A DNA stretch of 64,000 nucleotides from Rhabditoides inermis. Lineage: Eukaryota > Nematoda > Chromadorea > Rhabditida > Rhabditidae. Every line of letters starts with the position of its first letter. The stretch's first letter is position 1. The notes beneath the pieces were generated by a model, which saw only the letters and a program-made list of their open reading frames with translations, searched no databases and was not told where the DNA came from. This document shows positions 30,817 to 42,402 of this stretch, one piece after another. A program made the translations under genes and the position numbers. The DNA lies in NCBI GenBank assembly GCA_963966185.1, contig CAWZYM010000204.1, forward strand, positions 1 through 64,000, given 5' to 3'.

Positions 30817-33800
30817 ACTACGACCAGCAAGCCGCGACCAAGGAGATCCTGCACACGATGTTCAACGAGCTGCAGCAGGACATTGTGCGGCTGAACGAGC
30901 GCAGCGAGACCATGAGCCGCATGCTCACACAGTACTTTGGCGGCGACTTTGGCGAGGGTGAGTGCGGCAGTACGTCGGTACGGTGGTACGTCGGTAGTAG
31001 TAGCGGACAGACGCTTTGAAACGGTTTTTGAAACGCGAATAGCGGGTTTTGCAGGGGATGCTATCATGCTATGAATACTGATTACCGCCTCACACACATG
31101 TTTTTTGTGCTCAGGAGGACCCCGGATTCAACAAAAAAGTATATCGTCTGTTTTCTAGGCATCCCGCGCCGCGCCATGTACCAGCGCTTCGGCATTCCGC
31201 GCAGCAGCTACAACCTGTTCAACGGCGGCGATCTGTTTGCTCATAAGAAGCGGAGGAAGTCGCGCGCCGGCCCCGACGGCGGCCCGATGATGGTCGAGTC
31301 GGACGATGAGGATGACGACTTCAACGAGGCCGACGTCGACACCGAGGGCGGGTTCGCCAGGAGCTGTTAGTCGATGGGGTTTGGGGGTGGGCAGTGGCTA
31401 TTTTGTTGCAGTGTTCTTGCACTCGATAATAGAGTTGGGGTAGCATGACTGTGCACATTGATGATGATCAAGAAGAACAAGACGGAGAGTCAGCTCACAG
31501 CTTGCAAAAAAAAAAGCGTTCAAAACAAGATAATCTGGCTCAGGCGGTTAGAGCGTCACCGTTTTCGCAATGTCTGTTAGCTAGATTGAAAGTGTGCAAG
31601 ATGCAGACTATAGTTTCAAAGCTAAACTGTTCGTATTATGATCTTCCGGGTGAATTATTGTGATATTGATTGACTTATTGATTGATATCGTTTGCAGCGC
31701 TGACGTACCCATTCCCGGAGATGACGCGCGAGGAGGAGGAGCGGTGTCTGCGCAAGGCGGCCGGCAGCAGCAGCGAGTACGGAAAGCTGCTGTGCAAGAC
31801 GCTGTTCGCGGACAGCTTGCACCTATACTTCAAGGACCAGTGCCCCAAGAAGCGGCAGTGGGTCCATGAGGCTGTGGACTACCGGTTCCCCTGCTATGAC
31901 AAGGCGGTGAGTGGGGGGAGAAAGGACCTTTTCATGGGGTAGCTAGGTTCGGTTGTTTGGAAGACAAGGCCTTTTTATTGTTTGGAAGCCTTGAGTATTG
32001 AAGGGACTCTTCATACCGATAGCAGGAAGAAAGTACACATGTTAAAAGCAGCTGGGGGTGTTTTTCGCGTGTGCAACAGTTACTGCTATACTGTAAGAGA
32101 TTGTTTCGAACAAACTAACCGACGAAGTTTCAGTCGCACGCCGCCAAGTGGAAGAACTGCTCGACGGCGATCAACAAGAACCGCACGGTGGGCGGGGGTG
32201 GGCGCGGCAGTGTGGACGGCAGCGACGACGGAGACGACAGCAAGATGGGTGGGTGTGGAGACCGTGTTTGTGTATGTGCACATATAATGGCTGGAATGGA
32301 GAGTGATTTGGTAGCATTGCAAATCTATCCTACAGTGTGTGAATGGAATGAACTCGCGAAGTGGGCACTGACAAGTTCCGGTGTTCCGGATTCGAGGGCG
32401 TTGTAAAAAATATAGTGAATGTGATTGAATGATTCAATAATCACGGTGGCGTTTGCAGTGTCGAAGCCTCCGTTGATCAAGTTCGTGCCTGCCGAGTACG
32501 AGGAGGAGACCTTCCGCACCGCCGGAAAGGACTCGGCCAAGTGCGTAGAAACAGTTTCTTTTACCTCCTATGTGAAAAAAGGTTCAAGCACTTGCGAAAA
32601 CTGTCCTGACATGTACAATGTAGTCACACTATTCTTGGTCCCTTCTTAGAAAGGCTATTTCGAAGAGACTTACAGTGGCCGCTACCGTAACGTTGAGATA
32701 GTGAAATGAATGGATCCGTTATTCTGTTTTCTTTTTCAGGTACACGGAGATGTTGGCGTTCAAGCTGTTCGAAGACACGCTGGATAGGATGTTCAGGGAT
32801 CAGGTGGGTTGTGGGTTCGGTTCGGTGTAATGCTTGTGTTCACTGTATTCTGTGTGATTAGCGGAAACGTTGCATTATCATGATTCTGTATTGTACCGTA
32901 TTCCTAGCATATCTCTTACCTAGTAATGATTTGGTTGCGAAAGTACCGTTCAATTCCTTCAAAATTCTTTCGAAACGTCTTCTTTTGCGATGTTTTGAGG
33001 GCAGTAGGCAGTTTCGAAGATACGAAATGAGTCTTCAACCAATTGTGTTGCAGGACACGGCGAAGAAGGACTGGCTGCGTCGCGCGGTCGACTCGCGCTA
33101 TCCGATGGCTGACAAGGAGAGAAGAGAGGTGCGGTGGAAGGTGTGCGCCGGAGCCACCAACAAAAACCGACACAAGACGGTCGGCAACGACGGAGAGCGT
33201 GAGTGGGGGGGAGAGGGAGGGAGGGGAGAGAGAGAGGGGGAGAAAGGGAGAGAAAGAGGGATGGAGGGAGAGAGAGAGGGGGGAGGGAGAGAGAGAAAGA
33301 GGGAGGGAGGGAGAGATGGAGATGGAGAGAGGGAAGATAGAGAAGGGGTGGAGAGAAGAAAGAGAGAGGGAGGGAGAGATGTGACGTCACCATTCCAGAG
33401 GTTCGCTTCCCGTACCTGAACGAGGAATTCGAGAAGGCGTGCTACAAGGAGGCCGGCAACAACTACACCCTGTACGCTGAGATGATGGGCAAGGCGCTGT
33501 TTGAAGACTCGCTCGGCATCTATTTCAAGGTACGCTAGCTCGTTCCTTTAGGTTGCTGTAGTTATGATCATCTTGGTTACTGTAGTTATGATCATCTTTA
33601 TGTGCCGAGAAAACAGAAAATTACATGAAAAAATCACAGACCATCTATATCAAACATCTACTCTCAATCAATCAATCAATCAATCTTTTATCCGGAATCG
33701 TTATAACTGAATATGACAACACAATCATAATGATATGACGCATACAGTAGTGCCTAAGATGCTAGATACATAATAGGCTAACGTCTTCTCTGATTACGGT

Positions 33801-35232
33801 AGTTGACGTGGTCGTTGCAGGACCAGGACCCGCGCAAGAAGATCTTCCTGCACGACATGATCGACACGCGCTATCCGACGCACGAGAAGGGCCAGCACGT
33901 GGCCAAGTGGAAGAGCTGCACGTCGGCCATCAACAAGCTCCGCCCCGACTCGGGACCCACGCGTGAGTGGGGGAGTGGGGTACTGTAGATAGGAGTACGG
34001 TAGAAAGAGGTATAGACAGCTCCGCCTCGACTTGGGACCCACGCGTGAATCGGCAGGGGGGAAGGGGTACTGTAGATCTGTAGAGAGGGTACTGTAGATC
34101 GAATCGTTTCATACGAGAAAATCATGTTTCGGGGTCTATGCGTGAGGGGAGAAGAAGGAAGAGGAGGAGAAGAACGAAAAGGAACCGCTCAACTCACTTC
34201 TCGTTTCAGTTCCCGCGATCAGCTACGAGGTGCGCGCGCCGTCTTCCTCCGTGGCCTCGTCGGCCGCGTCCACTCCCCGTCCCGCTGCCCCCGCCAAGGC
34301 GGCCAGTGTCAAGGAGGAGGTGGTCCCAGTCAAGGAGGAGATGACGCGGAGGGCCGGCAAGGTCAGTGGACTCTGTGTCTTTGTCTCTCTCTCTCTCTCT
34401 CTCTCTTCTTCCCTCTCTCCCTCCCCCCTCTCTCATTCCCCCCGTTGCAGCGCACCCTGGAGGAGCCGGAGGAGGCATCGCCCGCGCCCGTGGTCCGGGA
34501 GCGTTCCACTCGCACGAGTCTCGCCGCAGCCGCTGCCCAGGCCACTCCCAGCACATCGACAGCCGGCGGGGGAGGAGGAGGAGCACCGCCAGCCAAGAGG
34601 AAGGGTGAGTGGGAGGGGGGAGAAGGAGAGGGGGAGAGAAGAGGCAGGGAGGAGAGAGTGGGAGGGAGAGGGGGAAGAGACTACTGTGGGCTGTCACAAT
34701 TACTCGATTCGCAACAAAAGTAGTAAACACCTGGCATTAGTCTGAATACACAGCACAGACAGACATGTGGTGTAGTTAGCAGGGGATAGTTATGATGATA
34801 GATGATTTTTTGAAAACGATGTTTTCAGGCGGCGTTCCGGCGATGCGTTTCATCGACGAAGCGACCGAGTCGGCCATCTTCGACAAGTGCGAAAACAACG
34901 TGATGGTGTACGCGCGCAACCTCGGCAAGGTGCTCTTCAAGGACTCACTCAATCTATACCTCAAGGTACGCCCACGCTTGTGTCGTTATTGATTAGTTCC
35001 TTTGATCCTCTCTTGTTTGTTATTTGTTTGTCGATTTAGTTCGTGCAGGGTATTGGTGTGGAAATTGGATCTTTGATTATTGTTTTGCTTGTAGGACCAA
35101 GAGCCGGACCGGCGGGAGTTCCTGCACGAGATAGTCGACTACCGCTTCCCGACCAACTCGCCCCTCAAAACGAAGCAGAAGTGGAAGAACTGCTCTGCTG
35201 CCATCAACCGGAACCGGCCCGATCAGAAGTAG
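30817..35232 (+). CDS. Tandem BEN-like protein, copy 2 (lacks exons 1-4)
   Basis: Exons equivalent to 5-17 of copy 1 are present: 30817-30957, about 31159-31365, 31698-31906, 32134-32248, 32459-32540, 32740-32803, 33054-33198, 33399-33529, 33821-33962, 34210-34361, 34451-34600, 34829-34965 and 35095-35232. All splice sites and the frame are kept, and all four BEN-like repeats are intact. Exons 1-4, with the start codon, are missing because the duplication began in intron 4. Upstream lie GPCR exons and a LINE fragment, so expression would need a new promoter or a fusion transcript. Exon 5 needs an incoming phase-1 splice, which the preceding phase-0 GPCR exon does not offer. It may be untranscribed or make a shorter protein from an internal ATG. 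Confidence 0.65.
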
Positions 35233-35430
35233 ATCCGGTACTCGACTATATTTGATTGTTTCTATTTCATTTCACACTTTGCACATTGATGATCCAGTGA
35301 TGTCTCTAGCACTCCCTCTTGCTTTACACTGTAATACAGAAAGAAGAAGACACCCCGTGCCTCTCTCTATGCACCCATGCATTGCACTCCTCTCTCTCGT
35401 CTCTCTTTAGCTAATTGTTGCGTCACTATA

Positions 35431-35895
35431 TAGTCGAATTGGATCCTATATGCCATCCGTGACATTTCACATGTTGTGCAGTTTTGTGCGACACAACATG
35501 CATGTCATCAAATATCCAAAACGCTTCCATGAGTAGGAATCGAACCCATGGACAGGTCGCGGCGATTGTGCGCTAGCGGCGCGCATTACCACTGCGCCAT
35601 AGAGGAAGTGGTTAAGAGATCGAAGAGAGAGCCCATCTAGCTCCACTGGCCTCTTCAGTGTACAATGATGAGAGATAACGAGCAAACATATCTGCGAAAT
35701 TCAATGACCTCTGTGTATGAGCCTCATTGGCGCAGTGGTAGAGCGCGCCGCCAGCGCGCAATCGTTGCGAGCTGCCCACGGGTTCGATTCCCTCTCACAA
35801 AGCGTTTTGGATATTTGAAGACATTCACGTTGTGTTGCACGAAACTGCACAACATGTGAAATGTCACGGATGGCATATAGGATCCAATCCGACTA
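35431..35895. mobile_element. Foldback element with tRNA-like arms, copy 2
   Basis: Duplicate of 26623-27087 carried along in unit B, again flanked by TA. It is not an independent insertion. Confidence 0.85.
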
Positions 35896-36711
35896 TACAC
35901 AAGTGTTATGTTTTTGGTCATAATTCTGTTTATACGATTTTGGTATACGCGTTTTTTCGAGGTGTTGTAAACGCAGCCGAGTTTGCGAGTTGATTTTATG
36001 ATAAACTGATTTGTGTTCTATCTTGTTGTGATGTGCAGTATTAACATCTAAAGCTAAACAATCAAACTTGGATGTGCGAAACAGTGATTCGGGCTACGGG
36101 TAACTGTGAGACATCGGGTGAAAGGAGACGATGGGATCAAGTCGATGACGGTCCCTTCCATTTCGGCGAGCATGTGAATATCCCAAAAAAAAAAAACAGC
36201 ATTTGTTGAAATATAAGAACCACGTATTACTTTTCGTCAATGCGTTACACTTTTACAACTTGCTATATAGATAACCAGTAAGTATTGCGAGTGATAAATA
36301 ACCACTGGTATCAATGGTGATCGTGGTACATCGGGTGCAATTCCGTGGTTAATTTCGCACCAATGCTCAGTCTTAAAGGAGCATACCGCTCTAAAATTCT
36401 TGCATAAACCACGACTACTATAATAATGTTCATTAGCCGTGCCGTGACATAACATACGAGTAGGTGAAACGACCTAAAAAAATCGATAGCCGCGATACCA
36501 GCCGACTGTGACCTCATCTTCATGCCCAAATAGGCGAATGTACCCAAAATGCACCCAAAATTCATGATCTTCGATTTTTATAAAAATTGAGTAGAAGATA
36601 GATAACGTGAGAGAGAGTATGGAAATTGGTTTCACTTTTCAAAAAGTCGCGAAATAAAGCAAATATGATCGACTTTTCGTACAGGCAATATAGAGTGTCC
36701 AATTTGTAAAC

Positions 36712-37254
36712 TTAAAGGTAGTGTACCCTCTGATTCTGGTCGTACGAGTTGCTATTACCAGTTCATTACTTATTATTTGTTAGTTACAATTCCATAACAT
36801 GGAAGTTTAAAATGGAAAAATAACAATTTTTAAAATATAAAAATTTATTTAAAGTTTGATGTTTACCGGCAATTGTGTGCACAAGTGTGCACGCCCGCAT
36901 AACTTATGTTCACCGACTGCGGTTACATCACCGAACTGACCGGAGCACCTCGTTTGGTTCGCACATAAAATGCTTTCAAATGGTTTTATGGTTTGTTTTG
37001 ATGTTCAAATATCATTCCAAATCAGAATAAATTTAGAAAAAACATATATTAACAAAATTAAACATGTTCGCCAAACTTTCATAAAATCGAAGTTTTCATG
37101 TTTCTTTCACGTTTGAAGCGTATTTGCATAAGGTTAATGATATTTTCAAGGGATAGTATAATGACCAATTATGTTTCTAATAATGAGATTGAACAAATAA
37201 ACAACACAAATTGCAAATTCGAAGTCATGCGTTCAGAGGGTACACTACCTTTAA
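36712..37254. mobile_element. TTAA-flanked MITE, family 1, copy 2
   Basis: Counterpart of 27905-28447 within unit B; identical ends and TTAA flanks. The surrounding 35233-38244 mirrors the spacer at 26425-29439 and has no supported gene. Confidence 0.8.
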
Positions 37255-39300
37255 GCTTTTAGTAAACACTGTCAAAACTTCAGAACGATCGGACTTTATC
37301 TTCATATATGATATTAGATCATTTTTGAGCGCGCGCTACTTTCTGGGGTAGCGCCCTCCGGATTGCTCGCTACCAGCCGCGAGGTCAACAGATCTATGTC
37401 AATTAGTTGGCATTCGTAATTACTGACCCATATCCACATAGTGGTGCGTTAGTTCAATACAAAAACACGTGTAAATGATCTCATTAATAGGTTGATTCAG
37501 TTGAAAAAGACAAATTTTCTAGCTTCAACGCATAACTTCATGCGCACAACACTTTGGGCGCACCCACCGGCGTATTTTCTGTCAGCCGTGGCAACGAGGT
37601 GATTGTATGTGTATTATAAAAATACGGCTGGAAAACAGTGACTGATCGGGTACATAGTGTTGTAGACAAAAAAAACTTTCATTGTCATACTCTTTCATAC
37701 TAATTCTACAGCAAGCGCAGATTATGCGAGGGGCGTGCCAGCCGGCGTGCTTTCAGTCAGCCGTCGCATGAAAAGGTCATTGTATTGTAGACATATAGTT
37801 CTTCTTTCTTTTTTTGTTTGTTCATAGAACATTGTTTCATCGAGACTGTTATGATCTCGTTACTACTGAAAAACGCGTTGTCTTTTGAGCAGTTCAATAA
37901 AGAATGGAAGTGAGGTGAGGTGAGCATCAAGTGCGAGACTCATTCCAAGTTACGAACTCTGTGTTTAAATAATGAATGATTTTTGTAATTGATGTTGAGT
38001 CATTATTTTTTTTACATGAATTGCTACCCCGCTTCGTTCTCGAGCGCGAACAATATTTTATGTGATACTTGCTTACATACTCTAAAGCGAGAAAATAATC
38101 AGAATGTGAGAGCATTGTACAATTGAGAGTGAGAGTGGGCAACAGAAATATCAGTACTGTATCTAGAATAGAAAGTTGTTTTCACCGCCGCGGAGACGTG
38201 AGACAGAAGTGACCATAGAACTAACTATCTCTTGAAAATTACAGTGACCACAGCGGAGAAGTGATAGTATATTGTATACAAGAGATAGCACATCTATTTT
38301 GTTACGCAATCGAGTCACAATGTACCAGTATCCGTTCCAGATGCCACCGGTGCTCGTCCGCCCTCGTCTTCTCCTTCCACAACCACTCCTCTCCCATTCG
38401 AGTCGAGTTTCCACTGAGAGAGGAGAGCGGATGGCGCTATCCGGAGTGCGTCCGCATGCAGGTATGGAGTGACGTCATTACTCTGTCTGAATGCTTAGTT
38501 TATATCCAAAACGAGACCGAACATTGTGTTTCGAAATCGTTTTGATGGAAAAATCCCAACTTTCTTTCTTTCTCTCTCTCTTATCACACAACATACGTAA
38601 ACCGTAGCCAATCTCTCCGAGGCCCGGGTACAACAGGAAATCTCCATGAGAAGTCGTTTTTACATGCGTACATGTGTTTTTTTCATATGGTTCTTTTGCA
38701 GCACGGCGCGCAGCCGTCGTGGACAACGCGCGGCGCGTCACTCACTGGACTGAATGTGACTCACGCTGTGTGCGAATACAACCAGCAGGGAGTATACGCA
38801 CTGCTCATCACGACCGACCAGGGAGCCGTGGTGCATCTCCAACCCCCCCCCCCCTCTCTTTCTCTCTCCTATCCACCTCTTCCTCTCTCTCCCTCCCCTC
38901 CCTCCCTCTCTCTCTCCACCCCCCTCTTCCAGCTCCGTCTCTCACACTCGGACACTGTTGCTGGTCCGATCACAGCCGGAGTGGCGCTGCTTCTCTGCGC
39001 TCTCTCATTCGTCTGCACCATCTTCCGAAAGGGAATCAGGACCAAGTTCATACGGTAGGTACCATCAGTTACTGTAATTAAACTTACCGTAACCAGGCTC
39101 GCCTTCATTGCGTGTTTCGTGTTCAACGCGGTGAACCTGAACTTCCTGCACAAGGCGTCCATCAATCAGGTACCGTACCCCCGTGGGGTTCTTGTACACA
39201 CTACACATCTACAGAATCCTGACTGACGGAAATCCGAAGAGCAGGTGAGAGGAGAGAGAGAGAGGGAGAGAGAGAGAGAGAGAGGGAGAGAGAGAGAGAG

Positions 39301-39824
39301 CATTTAGCCGCGCTATCGGTCCGCGCAAGACCATTTGACCGCGCGAGTCGCGCGCTTTGCGGTCTGATTTTAGGGAAATGAAGGTGATTTGCAATTCTGA
39401 TGAAGCAGAGTTGCTCACCTTTCAGAGCTAATAACTCCTTCTGAAATTGATGAATCTTTACAATTTTCGGATATGTTGTGTGAATCCCCAGCCCCCATAG
39501 AACTCTAGATTTCAATTTTTGAATTTCGCTTTAGTTCTCTTAATATCGTTCGATAACCACGTTTTCGAGGCTGTTCAATAGGTAAAATCTAGAAAACTTA
39601 ATAACTCACTTCAAATCCATGCTACAGAACCCAGTTTGAGGGAGAAGATACTTTGATAGTGTCCGCACAGAACTCTAGTTTTCGATTTTTCAATTTCTCT
39701 CATTTTTGCCGTGTTTTTGGAGTAAAACCCCGATATTTCTCCAATTTGCATAAAAAGCTCGTCATTTCGCCCCTGTATGGCCGACCGCCGATAATTCGCG
39801 TACCGTGAAAATGGGGGATACCCT
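39301..39824. repeat. Unit-B-specific insertion with diverged internal repeats
   Basis: About 524 bases replace the 105 bases found after unit A. Inside, a block of about 145 bases occurs twice in diverged form; each has an AATAACTC start and AGAACTCTAG followed by TTTCGATTTTT-like sequence (about 39497 and 39668). No coding potential. It may be a separate non-autonomous element or satellite fragment that landed 5' of the LINE. Confidence 0.55.
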
Positions 39825-40733
39825 ATATCTGTTTGAAAAGGAGCTCGGCAAGGCTGCCCCTATTCTCCCTTCATCTTCAACAGCGTCCTCGCTGAAGTTT
39901 ACAGAGGAGTGGAGTTCAATCACAGCGGCGCCGGCTTCGACATCGACGAAAAGAAGCTGACTCACCTAGTCTACGCAGACGACGTGGTCCTGTTTGCCAA
40001 GTCGCCAGCGGCGGCGGAGAAGATGCTGAACGAAGTGGCGGAGCAGAGCAAGAAGTACGGACTGGAGGTGAACAGACAGAAGACTATGGCAATGACCAGA
40101 AGAACATCTACCTGTACAACTCGAGGATCGAGTACGTACTGGAGTTCATCTTCCTGGGGAGGCTGCTGAAGTGTGAAAAAAGACGACACGGACGAGGTCA
40201 CCCGCCGCATCCAGAGCGGATGGGGTGCCTTCCAACGACACAAACACTCCCTCACTCTACGACGAGCCCCTATGCGACTGCGCCGGAGTACTACCCTGTC
40301 TGACCTATGGATGTGAGAGATGGAGTCCCACCCAAGACGAGCTCTTTCGACTACGAACTACACAACGGAAGATGGAACGCCTGATGCTAGGGATTAGTCT
40401 GCGAGACCGGATTCGAAGCAGCACAGTTTGGCAGATGACTCGCCTGAGGGACGTCATGCAAGAAGTGAAGCAGAGAAAATGGAAGTTCGCGGAACGTCTC
40501 TTCAACGCGGACGGCTACAGATGGCGAAGGCGACTGTCAACTGGAAGCCGAAGAAGGCTGCTCGACCACGCAGACCTTACAAAGAGTGAGAAGCTATGCA
40601 ACTTAGGAACGATGTAAAGAAGGAATGACGATGTATCGTCACCGAAGACCGCCGACTATGGACTGATCTATTCTTCCAGCGCTGTACATGAAAATGCGAG
40701 TCTGGTATATTGATTTGATTTGATTTGATGCAG
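39825..40733 (+). mobile_element. Non-LTR retrotransposon (LINE) 3' fragment with reverse transcriptase motif
   Basis: The frame from about 39909 reads FDIDEKKLTHLVYADDVVLF; YADD at 39972-39983 is the catalytic reverse-transcriptase motif. After frame breaks near 40100-40170, a second segment (about 40280-40620) reads TYGCERWSPTQDELFRLRTT, MERLMLGISLRDRIRSS and KWKFAERLF, typical of the region after the polymerase in nematode and insect LINEs. The 3' end is a TTGATTTGATTTGATTTGATG run at 40709-40730, the microsatellite-like tail expected of RTE/CR1-type LINEs. It is 5'-truncated and frameshifted, hence dead. The tail lies directly against the GPCR exon acceptor at 40731-40733. Confidence 0.88.
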
Positions 40734-41574
40734 CAGATGGAAAGGTATCTTTCCAGGTGCTCGCTGGTGCCCTCGCAATGGCTCTTCTGGTTCCTCGCCG
40801 TACCGATTGCCATGTTCCTACTGGTACGTTTTGCCCGTTTCAGGATACGTTTCTGATCCCCCAATCGCAGCTTTCCTTCTACGCTTCGCCCACCTCTTTC
40901 CTCGTGTCTCTACACAAACAGTACGATGTGGTCGTGGTGAAGTTCTCCATGCGAAGGGCGCTCCTCCAACACGCATTGCTGGTGAGAGAGAGGGGGGGGA
41001 GAGCGAGGGAAGGAGGGAGATAGAGAGGAAGGGAAGGAGGGAGAGAGAGGGGAGAGAAAGAGAAAGATTCTCTTGCAGACGCTGCTCACCCTTGCGCACA
41101 CTGTGTGTTGTCTGTTCCTGCCGCTTCTCTTCCCCCACTCGCCTCTCTCCGAACTCGCAGCAAACACCACACTCGTCGTCGCCTCACTGTACGTCTTCGT
41201 CCCGAGAAGTCCGAGACCACCCCGAGAAGCACGGCGCGCTGGACACGAGTGGAGACGGTTGTCATAGTCCGCTCCTCGACGGTCAGTCAAACGGGCTACA
41301 CCCAATAAGACTGGCATATTCAATATTCAATGTAAAGATAAAACTCGTGCTTGTTGAAAACATCTTAGTGTTCACACATTCACGTCAGAAAACATGTCGC
41401 TTTCGCACTGTCCGTGCCACTTTGTCGTTTGCAGACGACTTCTCGGATCGCGGCGCGCCAGCCTCGCATTGGATGCCGGATATCATCCCTTATGATCCCT
41501 ATGCAACCAGCACTCCACGCGCCACTCCCAGAATCGAAGGACAGAGGATGACAGACACGCACAGGGGCAGCGGT

Positions 41575-41628
41575 GCGAACCTCCCCTGTTTCCCTCCCTC
41601 TCTCTCCCTCTCTCTCTCTCTCTCTCCT

Positions 41629-41664
<36 letters not shown>

Positions 41665-41670
41665 ACCATT
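41575..41670. repeat. CT-rich intronic tract
   Basis: Pyrimidine tract between the GPCR tail exons, counterpart of a longer one at 62812-63030. Confidence 0.85.
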
Positions 41671-42402
41671 CCCTGTTCAGGCGGTTCGGGTTTCGGGTGA
41701 GCTCTACTCGGCCATCCATCGCACGCCTGTCGCCTCGGCTGGCCCGACGATCCTGTCTCCCGCCGCGAAGATCCTGCAGGAGGGCGGCGGCCACGTGTAC
41801 GGTAACATTGGCACGCTGCCCAAGTTCACGTCGACGGCGGACCAACAGGAGGACGCCTACTATACATACACGGCGTCGCGGCGCTACAACTCGAGCACAT
41901 TCAACCGCACCTAGAACAAGCACACTTCACTTACTTAGTAGTATTGTAGCAGTAACCAATCACTCTTTTCCTAACTATTCTCTATTCGCGCCGCCCAATT
42001 CCAAGCTAGTCTTGTCCCCCCTCCTTAACGTTGCCCCCTTATGTGATTGCTAGTCCCATCACTTTCATCGCCCGATCTCAATGCGCATCTCTCTCTTCTG
42101 CCGCTGATTTTCCAACTCCGCTCAACGTGTACTCTTTTTGTGTGTCAAATGGAGTTTTGTGTGAATAAACATGTTTTAATTGTTGTAATGATGAATCACA
42201 AAAGGAAATCAATACAATGCCAACAAACACCTACAGTGATTGTAAGTCAGCCACAAATAGTGAACACAAATATTTTGTGTGATTGAAAAGAGGGCAATAC
42301 AGCGATCGAACAGCGAGAGAGTATGCATGTGCAGTCTAAATAGCGCGAGAATATCTCAAGAATGGAAGTGAGTTGTGTCCCGGTACCGATGAAGAGGCAC
42401 GT

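Larger units (their letters stand above)
30723..39300 (+). repeat. Segmental duplication unit B
   Basis: Tandem copy of 21901-30513, with 99%-level visual identity across exons, introns and transposons. Differences include a five-base insertion near 33720, microsatellite length changes around 34385 and 34610, and one base here and there. Its right end continues into sequence not present after unit A. Confidence 0.97.
38245..41914 (+). pseudogene. Adhesion-type GPCR, GPS to cytoplasmic tail, copy 2 (interrupted)
   Basis: Exons 38245-38461, 38702-38830, 38933-39054 and 39097-39169 repeat copy 1. After an insertion and a LINE, further exons follow: 40734-40823 (helix SQWLFWFLAVPIAMFLL), 40844-40981, 41079-41281 (helices LLTLAHTVCCLFLPLLF and TTLVVASLYVF), 41435-41572 and 41681-41914. 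The last two are a hydrophilic tail with PDIIPYDPYATSTPRATPR and HRTPVASAGPTILSP, ending in a stop at 41912-41914. Three problems argue against a working gene: the candidate exon at about 39215 meets a stop; the frame shifts within 41079-41281 between the last helix and the tail; and seven extra bases at the start of the last exon break phase. The N-terminal ectodomain is also absent. An active gene damaged by assembly indels is possible, but one of these problems is shared by both units. Confidence 0.5.
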
